Shown one piece after another: positions 17,503-25,355 of a DNA stretch of 64,000 nucleotides. The DNA lies in NCBI GenBank assembly GCA_009841105.1, contig VXMM01000023.1, positions 62,001 through 126,000 on the forward strand, given 5' to 3'. The first letter of the stretch is position 1; each line of letters starts with the position of its first letter. The position numbers and the translations under genes were made by a program. Source of the DNA: Acidimicrobiia bacterium (GTDB taxonomy: Bacteria; Actinomycetota; Acidimicrobiia; Spongiisociales; Spongiisociaceae). The notes below the pieces were generated by a model, which worked only from the letters and a program-made list of their open reading frames with translations, was not told the origin of the DNA and ran no database searches.

Positions 17503-17744
17503 GCGTCAGATTCGAACAGGCCCGATATCTCGCCAGCGCCCATGCGATCGAAGTCATCGGGCACCGAGAAACGGCCCTCCAGGAACCCCACCCGCCGCTT
17601 TGGTCCGGGCGCCGGAGCGTCAACCGCTATCACCTTGACCAGAGGGGTCCCGGCCCGTGCGATAACGAACGGCTCACCATTCGCTGCGGCCGCTACAAGG
17701 CGCGACAGGTGGGTCTTGGCTTCATGCATGTTGACGATTTGCAT
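17499..17744 (-). CDS. vapB: Phd/YefM-type antitoxin of the VapC toxin
   Basis: The 81-residue protein starts MQIVNMHEAKTHLSRLV, the standard Phd/YefM DNA-binding N-terminus, followed by GEPFVIARAGTPLVKVIAV. The acidic/aromatic tail (GEISGLFESD) would wrap the toxin. ATG at 17744 follows GGGAGA by about seven bases; an upstream TTG at 17759 is less likely. Order and 4-bp overlap with vapC are typical. The module is divergent from mazEF and shares a region of about 90 bases with it. Two copies of ACTTAGT (17763-17769 and 17777-17783) in that region could be operator half-sites. Confidence 0.92.
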   Translation of the reverse strand: MQIVNMHEAKTHLSRLVAAAANGEPFVIARAGTPLVKVIAVDAPAPGPKRRVGFLEGRFSVPDDFDRMGAGEISGLFESDA

Positions 17745-17812
17745 TGTGTTGTCTCCCAACCAACTTAGTCCACAAGACTTAGTTTAACACGGTATGTAGG
17801 AGTAGAGTAGTT

Positions 17813-17829
17813 GTATACATAATGTATAC
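17813..17829. promoter_or_regulatory. Perfect 17-bp palindrome upstream of mazEF
   Basis: GTATACAT and ATGTATAC surround one central A. The motif ends nine bases before the mazE start codon and its TATACAT-type sequence could include the -10 element. Ribbon-helix-helix antitoxins usually bind such AT-rich palindromes and repress their own operon. It is the only such motif in the divergent vapBC/mazEF region. Confidence 0.65.
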
Positions 17830-17837
17830 TCAAGGCT

Positions 17838-18074
17838 ATGAGTACCACAACGGTCCGGATAGACAGGGAGACGCACGCGCGCCTCGTGCGGATGAGCGAG
17901 CTGGCCGGTGTATCTCTCGGAGCGACCATCCGGGAGGCGGCCGAGGCGCTTAGTCGCCAACGGTTCGCCCATCGTGTGGCGGCCGAAGTCGAGGAACTCC
18001 GGAGGGACCGGGCAGCATGGTCCTCCTACCTGGCGCAGGCGGAGTCGACCTCCGTTGCCGATGGCCTCGATTGA
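17838..18074 (+). CDS. Ribbon-helix-helix antitoxin of the MazF toxin
   Basis: The 78-residue protein begins TTTVRIDRETHARLVRMSELAGVS, a ribbon-helix-helix DNA-binding fold, with a long C-terminal helix (VAAEVEELRRDRAAWSSYLAQAE) for toxin binding. It should neutralise the downstream MazF-like RNase and repress the operon through the 17-bp palindrome. The ATG has only a close AAGG (two bases), so the leader is very short. Its end overlaps the start of mazF by 14 bases. Confidence 0.85.
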   Translation: MSTTTVRIDRETHARLVRMSELAGVSLGATIREAAEALSRQRFAHRVAAEVEELRRDRAAWSSYLAQAESTSVADGLD

Positions 18075-18399
18075 TGAACTCTGGCTCGTAGACTTCGGCA
18101 ACCCGTATCCCGGAGAGCCGGCATCGCAAAGGCCGGCCCTGGTTATCGGTCCGCCGCCGACGTTCGGGACCGGATTCCCGTTCGTCATCGTCGTTCCGCT
18201 GACGACCACGCATCGACGCCTCTCCCTCCATATCGAGGTCGAGCCGACACCTCAGACGGGTCTCGACCGCACGAGCTTCATCCAGTGCGAGCTCATTCGC
18301 TCGATCAACCGCAACAGACTCGTACGCCGCCTCGGCTTGGTAGCCCCCGACACCAGTCATCAGGTCAGACGGATTGTCGAAACGCTCCTGGACCACTGA
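18061..18399 (+). CDS. mazF: MazF/PemK-family mRNA interferase toxin
   Basis: ATG at 18061 lies within the antitoxin gene (14-base overlap), the usual coupling for these modules. The 112 residues show the MazF core: LWLVDFGNPYPGEPASQRPALVIGP, then FVIVVPLTTTHR, then a C-terminal SFIQCELIRSINRNRLVRRLG region. MazF toxins cut single-stranded RNA at short motifs. An upstream extension in the same frame reads through the antitoxin and is rejected. Confidence 0.92.
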   Translation: MASIDELWLVDFGNPYPGEPASQRPALVIGPPPTFGTGFPFVIVVPLTTTHRRLSLHIEVEPTPQTGLDRTSFIQCELIRSINRNRLVRRLGLVAPDTSHQVRRIVETLLDH

Positions 18400-18453
18400 C
18401 CTGACGCCGGCCGGCTGCCACTACGCGGGCGCCGGCGCTACCCTCCCCCGGCC

Positions 18454-19155
18454 ATGGACGACCTTGCACCTCCGAACAGCCATGTACCGCCGTCTGCCCG
18501 CACGAGGGTCCGCCGCGGTCGGGAACGGGCCCGCTATGACCGGGCAGATGTGCTGGAGATTCTGGACTCCGGCGTCATAGCCCATGTCGGTGTGGCCACA
18601 CCCGACGGACCCCTCGTTCTCCCGATGGCTTACGGCCGTGACGACGAAATGCTCTACCTGCACGGTGCCATCGCCAATCACCTCCTCGGTTCGGGTGAGG
18701 AACAGGAGATCTGCGCCACCGTAACGCACCTCGACGGGCTCGTGATGGCCCGCTCCCCCTTCCACAATTCGATGAACTACCGCTCGGTGGTTGTGCGCGG
18801 CCGCGGTCGACGGATCCGCGACGATCGGCGGAAGCTCGAGGCTCTCAGGCTCATCACCGACCATGTGGTACGGCACTGGGACGATGTCCGCCCACCGTCA
18901 CGGTCCGAGCTTCGCAAGACCCTGGTCCTTGAACTCCCTCTGTTGGAAGCCTCAGCCAAGGTGAGAACCGGGGATCCGATCGACGATCCCGAGGACATCG
19001 AAGGCCCCTGGTGGGCAGGGACGGTACCGATCACGACCCGCTTTGGCCGGGCGACACCGTCGGCAGATCTGGAGTCCGGCTCGGGCATCCCGGCACGCCT
19101 GACTGCGCTGACCGATCTGACGCTGGACGAACGCCCGCAGCCTCATCGCCGGTGA
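18454..19155 (+). CDS. Pyridoxamine 5'-phosphate oxidase-like flavin-binding protein
   Basis: The 233-residue protein contains VLEILDSGVIAHVGVATPDGPLVLPMAYGRDDEMLYLHGAIANHLL (described in parts), the split-barrel FMN-binding fold of the Pyridox_ox_2 group. The SPFHNSMNYRSVVVRGRGRRI strand pair also fits the family. Enzymes of this group act as FMN- or F420-dependent oxidoreductases or heme-binding proteins. True PNPOx substrate residues were not recognised, so the specific reaction is unknown. No ribosome site is seen at the ATG, which may mean a leaderless mRNA. It lies downstream of mazF but is unrelated to the TA module. Confidence 0.8.
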   Translation: MDDLAPPNSHVPPSARTRVRRGRERARYDRADVLEILDSGVIAHVGVATPDGPLVLPMAYGRDDEMLYLHGAIANHLLGSGEEQEICATVTHLDGLVMARSPFHNSMNYRSVVVRGRGRRIRDDRRKLEALRLITDHVVRHWDDVRPPSRSELRKTLVLELPLLEASAKVRTGDPIDDPEDIEGPWWAGTVPITTRFGRATPSADLESGSGIPARLTALTDLTLDERPQPHRR

Positions 19156-19170
19156 TTTAGAAAAGAGAGA

Positions 19171-20793
19171 TCAGAGACCGATGGCGCAACCGTCGCCCCT
19201 GGGATCGGAGCCGCCCCAGAGCACGCCGGTCTCCGGGTCGCGCACGATGATCTGCCCTTGGCCTACCACTCTTGTTCGCAGGGCGCCCGAAGCGGGACGG
19301 ACGGGGTGCCCGAGTCGGGCCAGTGCGCTGATCGTGCCCTCCGGTATGGTGTCCTCGACCCAGATGTTGCCATTCGGTGGGTCGTCGTAGATCGAGAAGC
19401 GAGGCTCGTCTATGGCACTCTGGGGATCCATACCGCGGTCCACCAGATTGATCACCGCCTGGACGTGTCCCTGGGGCTGATTCCACCCGCCCATCACCCC
19501 GAAGGGCCCCACGAGCGACCCGTCGGGCCGGGTGAGCATGGCAGGGATGATGGTGTGGTAGGGGCGCTTCCCGCCCTCCAGGGCATTGGGGTGGTCGGGT
19601 TCGAGAACGAACCCGGCACCGCGGTTCTGCAGGCTGAATCCGCAGCTACGGGGCACGATGCCGCTTCCGAAGCCGTGATAGTTGCTGTTGATGAAGGAGC
19701 ATGCGTTCCCCTCTCCGTCGACCGAGCATAGGTAGACGGTGTCGGAGCCGCCCGGCAGGTGTCCGGCGGTTGCGAACTCGATGGCGCCCTCGTAGGAGAT
19801 GAGGCGGCGACGCTTCGCCGCGTACCGTTTGCTGAGCATGGCGGCGACGGGGACGCGGGAGCGGTTGGGATCCGCGACGTAGGCCCGGGCGTCGGCGAAG
19901 GCCAGGCGGATCGCCTCGATGGTCGTGTGCAACGCCTCCGGCGACCTCGGTCGGGTCGAGGGGATGTCGAATCCCTCCAGGATGTTCAGAGCCATTAGCG
20001 CGGTGATGCCTTGGCCGTTGGGAGGACACTCGTAGACGGTGTAGCCACGGTAGGTGGTTGAGATCGGGTTGTCGAAGGATGAACGGTGATCTCGGAGATC
20101 TTCGGCCGTCATGCAGCCGCCGTTCAGCTGCACAGCCTCGACGATGGCCCGTGCCGGCCACCCGCTATAGAAGGCATCGGCGCCGCCCTCCGCCACGGCG
20201 CGCATCACGCGGGCGATCGACACGTTTCTCCACACCTCCCCTGGCCTGGGAGCACCGCCGTCCACCAGCAGATCGTGGCCGGCAGGTCCCGTGGCCCTCA
20301 AGAGATCTTCTTGCCCCTTCCAGCCGCCGCTGATTATGGGCGTCACCGGAAACCCGTCCTCGGCCAGCGCGATGGCCGGCGCCAGCACCTCAGCCATCGA
20401 CATACGCCCGAAGCGCTCCACGGTGTCCACCCAGCCTGCGACCGTGCCAGGCACAGTTACGGCGTGGGGTCCCTGGGGATCGAAACCGGCCGGTCCCCCA
20501 GCCATTTCTGGTGTCAGAGCCTTGGGGCTCCGTCCGCTGCCGTTGACGGCATCGACCACGCCTCGGCCGGCGTCATAGAAGAGGGAGAAGCAGTCACCGC
20601 CGATGCCCGTGGAGCCCGGTTCGACCACCGCCAGCGCCGCGGCGGTCGCAACGGCGCCGTCAGCTGCATTGCCACCCGACTGCAGCACCGAGATTCCGGC
20701 CAGGGTGGCCAGCGGCTGGCTTGAGGCCACCACACCCCTCGTCGACAGGATCGGCGAGCGTCGGGACTCCCATCGGATCGGGTGCCCGTACAC
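19171..20793 (-). CDS. ggt: Gamma-glutamyltransferase (Ntn-hydrolase)
   Basis: The 540-residue length and order of motifs match GGT/cephalosporin acylase: VVASSQPLATLAGISVLQSGGNAADGAVA, STGIGGDCFSLFYD, then the autocleavage site before SDTVYLCSVDGEGNACS, with nucleophile Thr352. LQNRGAGF and the AMLTRPDG / FGVMGGWNQPQGHVQ region follow. It should split gamma-glutamyl bonds such as those of glutathione. No signal peptide is apparent, so it may act in the cytoplasm or be a GGT-like hydrolase of another substrate. The start is GTG with no clear ribosome site. Function within the family is inferred. Confidence 0.88.
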   Translation of the reverse strand: MYGHPIRWESRRSPILSTRGVVASSQPLATLAGISVLQSGGNAADGAVATAAALAVVEPGSTGIGGDCFSLFYDAGRGVVDAVNGSGRSPKALTPEMAGGPAGFDPQGPHAVTVPGTVAGWVDTVERFGRMSMAEVLAPAIALAEDGFPVTPIISGGWKGQEDLLRATGPAGHDLLVDGGAPRPGEVWRNVSIARVMRAVAEGGADAFYSGWPARAIVEAVQLNGGCMTAEDLRDHRSSFDNPISTTYRGYTVYECPPNGQGITALMALNILEGFDIPSTRPRSPEALHTTIEAIRLAFADARAYVADPNRSRVPVAAMLSKRYAAKRRRLISYEGAIEFATAGHLPGGSDTVYLCSVDGEGNACSFINSNYHGFGSGIVPRSCGFSLQNRGAGFVLEPDHPNALEGGKRPYHTIIPAMLTRPDGSLVGPFGVMGGWNQPQGHVQAVINLVDRGMDPQSAIDEPRFSIYDDPPNGNIWVEDTIPEGTISALARLGHPVRPASGALRTRVVGQGQIIVRDPETGVLWGGSDPRGDGCAIGL

Positions 20794-20855
20794 GCTGCCA
20801 GGCTACACAGCCGGTGAGCGCGAACTCAGGCGGCGCCAGTTCGTCGCGCGGCCAT

Positions 20856-22031
20856 TCACTTAGGGTTGACCTCGTGGAGGCGCGCCCACGGCATGAGCGT
20901 CCCGTCCGAGCGGATCTGGAGTTCGTCGCCCCCGTACACCACCATGATGTCGGACGGGCGAGGTATGGAGGCCATGTGCCGCTGGACCGTCCTTCCGGCA
21001 CGGAGGAAACTCGAAGAAGGGGTGATCCCCGACTTGGCTTCCACGAGGGTGATCCCGTCCGGACGGTCGATCAGCAGATCGATCTCGACGCCGTTGCGAT
21101 CCCGATAGAACGAGAGCCCGCCCGGCTCTCCCTGGTTGGTGCGCTGCTTGGTGATCTCGGAGACGACCCATGTCTCGAAGATCGCGCCCCGCAGCGGGTG
21201 AGTACGCAGTTGTTCGGGTGTCCGGATGCCGAGAAGCCAGCAGACCAGGCCCGTGTCGTAGAAGTGCAGCTTGGGCATCTTGACGAGCCGCTTGCGCAGG
21301 TTCGAGTGGAACGCTTGAAGCCGGAACACGACGAACCCTGCTTCGAGGACCGAAAGCCACGCCTTTGCGGTCGGTTGCGATACTCCGCAGTCGCCTGCCA
21401 GAGAGGAGTAGTTGAGCAACTGGGCGGTGCGTCCGGCGCACAGTTGGACGAAGCGTTGGAAGGTGGCGAGATCTCCGATAGTCCTAATCGATCGGACGTC
21501 GCGTTCGATGTAGGTGGCGACGTAGGATCGGAGCCAGTCGGATGGGTCGAGGTCACGGTCGAATATCCGTGGATAGGAACCTGCCAGCAGTGACTCCTCG
21601 AGACCTGTCGGGTAACTGGGGAAGCGCACGATCTCGCCACGGGTCAGCGTGAACAGATTGTGGAGGGCTGTCCGCCCGGCCAGTGACTGGCTGACCGCCT
21701 CCAGCAAAGCGAGATTCTGCGATCCGGTCAGGATCCAACGTCCTGGCGCCGGATCGTCATCGATGAGGCCTTGAAGGTACGACAGGATGTGCGGTGCGCG
21801 CTGCACCTCGTCGATCACCGCGCCCTCGGATAGCCCCTCCAGGAAACCACGAGGATCCTCGGTGGCGAACGCGTGCGTATCAGGAGCTTCGAGCGTCACG
21901 TAAAGATGATCGGGAAAAAGCGTGCGGCACAGGGTGGTCTTGCCGCTCTGGCGTGGTCCGGTCAGAGTGACAGCCGGCATCTTCTGCGCTGCCGCGAGTA
22001 CCTGCGGCGCCAGGTCCCTGTCGATGAGCAT
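20856..22031 (-). CDS. AAA-type ATPase with DUF4143 domain
   Basis: Walker A GPRQSGKTT lies at residues 25-33, Walker B is GAVIDEVQRAP, and the sensor-like ILTGSQN follows. This is the AAA_14 domain. The C-terminal DUF4143 part has YRDRNGVEIDLLIDRPDGITLVEAKSG (described in parts), a PD-(D/E)xK-like arrangement, so nuclease activity is possible. These proteins are widespread, often in variable genome regions, and their function is not established. It is a stand-alone gene with a long inverted repeat about 26 bases upstream of its ATG. Confidence 0.88.
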   Translation of the reverse strand: MLIDRDLAPQVLAAAQKMPAVTLTGPRQSGKTTLCRTLFPDHLYVTLEAPDTHAFATEDPRGFLEGLSEGAVIDEVQRAPHILSYLQGLIDDDPAPGRWILTGSQNLALLEAVSQSLAGRTALHNLFTLTRGEIVRFPSYPTGLEESLLAGSYPRIFDRDLDPSDWLRSYVATYIERDVRSIRTIGDLATFQRFVQLCAGRTAQLLNYSSLAGDCGVSQPTAKAWLSVLEAGFVVFRLQAFHSNLRKRLVKMPKLHFYDTGLVCWLLGIRTPEQLRTHPLRGAIFETWVVSEITKQRTNQGEPGGLSFYRDRNGVEIDLLIDRPDGITLVEAKSGITPSSSFLRAGRTVQRHMASIPRPSDIMVVYGGDELQIRSDGTLMPWARLHEVNPK

Positions 22032-22056
22032 ACCCGGCAGCTTAGATAGAGGTTCA

Positions 22057-22087
22057 GGCTAATTCAGAGTTTGATTTTGAACTAGCC
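22057..22087. promoter_or_regulatory. Inverted repeat upstream of the AAA/DUF4143 gene
   Basis: GGCTAATTC (22057-22065) pairs with GAACTAGCC (22079-22087), with one mismatch, around an AT-rich 13-base centre. It lies between the ATPase start (22031) and the gcvPB stop (22101), in an unusually AT-rich patch. It could be an operator or promoter region for the ATPase gene. A terminator for gcvPB is less likely, given the weak stem. Confidence 0.35.
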
Positions 22088-22100
22088 TAATTCTTGGGCG

Positions 22101-23582
22101 CTATGTGCTGTCTTCTTGCCAGCGGAGTACGGGGCGGCGGGCGGCGGTGGCCTCGTCCAGGCGGCCTATGGGTGCGGTCCAGGGGGCGTGGTGCAGCGTA
22201 TCGGGATCGCTCTCGGCTTCCTCCGCCACCGAGATCAGGGCATCGACCAGTGCTTCGATAGCCTCGGGAGGCTCGGATTCGGTGGGCTCGATCATCAGCG
22301 CCTCCTCGACGATCAACGGGAAGTAGACCGTCGGCGGGTGGAAACCGTGGTCGATCAGGCGCTTGGCGATGTCGTAGGTTCGCACCCCGAGCTCCCGGCG
22401 CTGGCGGGAGCCGGAGAAGACCACTTCATGCAGCACCGGACGGTCGTACGGGAGGTCGTAATGGCCGTGGAGCAATGCGCGCACGTAGTTGGCGTTGAGC
22501 ACGGCCTGGCCCGAAGCGGCACGCAGGCCTTCCAGGCCCAACGCTCGCATGTATGCATAGGCGCGGATCAGGACGGCGGCGTTGCCTTGGAACTGCTGGA
22601 GCCGGCCGATGCTGCGCTCGGGAGCGACCAGGCGCACGAGACCGTCGTCGCCCTCCTCCACCACCGGCGTGGGCAGGTAGGGAGCCAACTCCTCGGAGCA
22701 CAAAACGGGTCCGGAGCCCGGGCCTCCGCCACCGTGGGGGGTGCTGAAGCTCTTGTGGAGGTTGAGGTGGACGACATCGAAGCCCAGGTCTCCGAAGCGC
22801 ACCCTTCCCATGATCGCGTTGAAGTTCGCTCCGTCCCCGTACAGGTAACCACCGGCGTCGTGGATCAGGCCGGCGACTTCCTCGATGCCGTTTTCCCACA
22901 GGCCGAGGGTATTCGGGGCGGTGACCATGACGGCCGCCACCGTCTCGTCGAGCTCCCGCTCGATCGTGGCCCGGTCGAGCGATCCATCGGCGCCGGTCGG
23001 GATCTGGGTGACCTTGAATCCGGCCATGGCGGCGGTGGCCGGGTTGGTGCCGTGGGCCGAGTCCGGAACGAGGATGCGGCGGCGGGTTTCGATTTCTCCC
23101 CGATCCTCGAGGGCGCGGGCCACCATGAAGACGCCTGCCAACTCTCCGTGCGCGCCCGCGGCGGGAGCGAAGCTGACATTCGGAAGGCCGGTGAGCTCCC
23201 CCAGGCCAAGAGCCAACTCCAGTTGGATACGCAGCGTGCCCTGGATGTCCTCCGCCGGGGCCTGCGGATGTGCCCGTGCGAGCCCCGGAAGGTTCGCCAC
23301 CGTGTCGTTGACCTTCGGGTTGTACTTCATGGTGCACGATCCCAGCGGGTACGTGCCGGAGTCGATGCCGAAGTTCCGGGCCGACATGGCCGTGTAGTAG
23401 CGCACCAACCCTCCCTGGCTGAGTTCGGGCAACCGCACCGAGTCACGCAGCAGGTGATCGTCCGGCAGAGGAGTCTCCTCCGCCGCCCACGAGGGCACAT
23501 CGACGGCCCGACGGCCCGGTTCTCCGCGATCGAAGCTCAAGCGCGCTCCGAAGTCCGCTACGCCGGGCCCGGGGTCCCTCAC
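22101..23582 (-). CDS. gcvPB: Glycine dehydrogenase (decarboxylating) subunit 2
   Basis: This is the C-terminal half of the P-protein in the two-subunit form. PLP is held by Lys277 in HLNLHKSFSTPHGGGGPGSG; GTYPLGSCTMKYNPK and SAHGTNPATAAMAG are typical. With gcvPA it decarboxylates glycine and passes the aminomethyl group to lipoyl-GcvH. The GTG start overlaps the gcvPA stop by four bases. It is last in the gcvT-gcvH-gcvPA-gcvPB operon. The length of 493 is normal. Split P-proteins are less common in Actinobacteria, which more often have a single gcvP. Confidence 0.97.
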   Translation of the reverse strand: MRDPGPGVADFGARLSFDRGEPGRRAVDVPSWAAEETPLPDDHLLRDSVRLPELSQGGLVRYYTAMSARNFGIDSGTYPLGSCTMKYNPKVNDTVANLPGLARAHPQAPAEDIQGTLRIQLELALGLGELTGLPNVSFAPAAGAHGELAGVFMVARALEDRGEIETRRRILVPDSAHGTNPATAAMAGFKVTQIPTGADGSLDRATIERELDETVAAVMVTAPNTLGLWENGIEEVAGLIHDAGGYLYGDGANFNAIMGRVRFGDLGFDVVHLNLHKSFSTPHGGGGPGSGPVLCSEELAPYLPTPVVEEGDDGLVRLVAPERSIGRLQQFQGNAAVLIRAYAYMRALGLEGLRAASGQAVLNANYVRALLHGHYDLPYDRPVLHEVVFSGSRQRRELGVRTYDIAKRLIDHGFHPPTVYFPLIVEEALMIEPTESEPPEAIEALVDALISVAEEAESDPDTLHHAPWTAPIGRLDEATAARRPVLRWQEDST

Positions 23583-24943
23583 GCCTCTCCCCCGATCTCC
23601 GCCAGGGCCCCGATCAAGGCGTCCACGTGCGCATCGGGCGTCGCCTCCGTCACGGCGAACAGCAAGGCATCGCGCGCTTCGGGCTCCGGCCGCGCCGACA
23701 CATCGAGACCCGCTCCGATGCCGCGGGCCGCCAGTCGGGCGGCCAGGTCGGCGGCAGGGACAGGCCCCCGAACGAGGAACTCCTGGAACCAGGGCCCGCG
23801 ATCGGGTGTCTCGTAACCGGGCAGCGCCGCGATGCGCGAGGCGGCGTCGTGGGCGCGCTGGTAGCAGAGCACGGCGGATTCCCGCATCCCGCTCGGGCCG
23901 AGCGCCTGGACGGTAATCGTGAAGGCGACCGCTATCAAGGCCTGCGCGGTGGACACGTTCGAGGTGGCCCGCTCCCTCCGGATGAACTGCTCCCGGGCCT
24001 GCAGGGTGAGCACGTAGCCGGTGCGTTCCTCTCCCCCGCCGTTTCCGTCGGCGAGTTCCCTGGTACGCCCGACAATGCGACCCGGCATCTGCCTCAGGTA
24101 CTTCGTGCGCGCCGCGAACAACCCGAGGGACGGTCCGCCGTAGTTGGGAGGTCCGGCCAGATCACGGCCCTCGCCGGTCACGATGTCCGCGCCGGCGTCA
24201 CCCGGCGGGCGCAGCAGGCCCAGCGCGAACGGATCGGCGACCGCCACGAACAATGCCCCTACCGCATGGGCCGCCTCGGCCAGCGGTTCGAGATCCGCGA
24301 TGGTTCCGAGGAAGTCCGGCTGCTGGGCCACCAGGCAGGCGTGCTCGTCGCCGATCTCCTCGGGCGACGAGATGGCATCCACTCCCAGCCCCGCGCCGTG
24401 GGCGTAGGTGCGAACCACTTCGGCGGTTCCGGGATGGATCGGTTCGAGCAGCGCGACGGTTCTCCGCTTGGTGACGCGGGCTGCCAGCAGGCAGGCTTCG
24501 GCGGTGGAGCTGGCCACGTCGTAGAGCCCGGCGTTGGACACGTCCATCCCGGTCAGCTCGCAGACGACCGACTGGTATTCGAATGCAGCCTGCAGGGTCC
24601 CCTGGCTGATCTCCGGCTGGTATGCCGTGTAGGAAGTGGCGAACTCGGAACGCCCGATCAGGTACCCGGTGATGGACGGGATGGAACGCCGGTACGCCCC
24701 CGCGCCAAGAAAGTCGGGCCGCGACGGAGATGCGTTGGCGCCGGCATGTTCCTCCATCAACGCGATCAAGTCCGGCTCCGGTAGCGCGGGCGGGAGGTCG
24801 ATCGCCGGATCCCGCATGGCTGCGGGCAGGTCGGCGAACAGAGCACCTACGTCAGGAACTCCGATGCGCTCCAGCATCCGCGCCCGGTCCGCCCCCGTGG
24901 CCGGAATGTACGGATGAGGTGAAGCGGAGGACCGCGACGACAC
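23579..24943 (-). CDS. gcvPA: Glycine dehydrogenase (decarboxylating) subunit 1
   Basis: The 455-residue N-terminal half of the glycine cleavage P-protein. Typical motifs are FLGAGAYRRSIPSI, YTAYQPEISQGTLQAAFEYQ and LTGMDVSNAGLYDVASSTAEA. It forms the heterotetramer with GcvPB and contributes to the PLP site. GTG at 24943 is used; a TTG immediately before it is also possible. It begins seven bases after the gcvH stop, so it is in the same transcript. Confidence 0.97.
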   Translation of the reverse strand: MSSRSSASPHPYIPATGADRARMLERIGVPDVGALFADLPAAMRDPAIDLPPALPEPDLIALMEEHAGANASPSRPDFLGAGAYRRSIPSITGYLIGRSEFATSYTAYQPEISQGTLQAAFEYQSVVCELTGMDVSNAGLYDVASSTAEACLLAARVTKRRTVALLEPIHPGTAEVVRTYAHGAGLGVDAISSPEEIGDEHACLVAQQPDFLGTIADLEPLAEAAHAVGALFVAVADPFALGLLRPPGDAGADIVTGEGRDLAGPPNYGGPSLGLFAARTKYLRQMPGRIVGRTRELADGNGGGEERTGYVLTLQAREQFIRRERATSNVSTAQALIAVAFTITVQALGPSGMRESAVLCYQRAHDAASRIAALPGYETPDRGPWFQEFLVRGPVPAADLAARLAARGIGAGLDVSARPEPEARDALLFAVTEATPDAHVDALIGALAEIGGEA

Positions 24944-24950
24944 CAAGGTC

Positions 24951-25355
24951 TCAGTGCTCCTCGAGCAGCGTCCGGTAAGCAGCTGCCTCGAGCAGGTCGT
25001 CGAGTTGAGACGCGTCGGCCATGCGGACGCGGATCATCCAGCCGTCTCCGTAGGGTGAGTCGTTCACCAACTCCGGCTGGTCTTCGAGCTCCCCGTTGAC
25101 CGCGATCACCTCGCCGTCCACCGGGGCGTAAAGGTCGGAAACGGTCTTGGCCGATTCGATCTCGCCGCAGGACTCACCGGCAGTGACGCGGTCACCTTCG
25201 GAGGGGAGGTCCAGGTACACCACGTCGCCCACGCCGTCCTGGGCGAAGTCCGTGATGCCGATGGTGCCCTCGTCCGGGTTCTCCTCGTCCCGGCGAAGCC
25301 ACTCGTGCTCCTCCGAGTAGAGGAGGTCGTCCGGAATCTCGAACTCGGCCTTCAT
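24951..25355 (-). CDS. gcvH: Glycine cleavage system H protein
   Basis: 134 residues with the lipoyl-lysine Lys70 in ESCGEIESAKTVSDLYAPVDG, plus SEEHEWLRRDE and GITDFAQDGVGDVVYLDLP (described in parts). GcvH carries the aminomethyl group between P, T and L proteins. Its ATG overlaps the gcvT stop codon by one base (TAATG), indicating translational coupling. No lipoate ligase or synthase gene is near. Confidence 0.97.
   Translation of the reverse strand: MKAEFEIPDDLLYSEEHEWLRRDEENPDEGTIGITDFAQDGVGDVVYLDLPSEGDRVTAGESCGEIESAKTVSDLYAPVDGEVIAVNGELEDQPELVNDSPYGDGWMIRVRMADASQLDDLLEAAAYRTLLEEH

Noticed and set aside
17813-17829. Possible second dif-like site
   Set aside because: It shares CATAA-type sequence but lacks a TTATG-type right arm and is a perfect palindrome beside mazE, so an antitoxin operator explains it better.
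22116-23816. Plus-strand open frame of 566 codons
   Set aside because: It lies opposite gcvPB/gcvPA, has no motifs and shows the composition of an antisense shadow.
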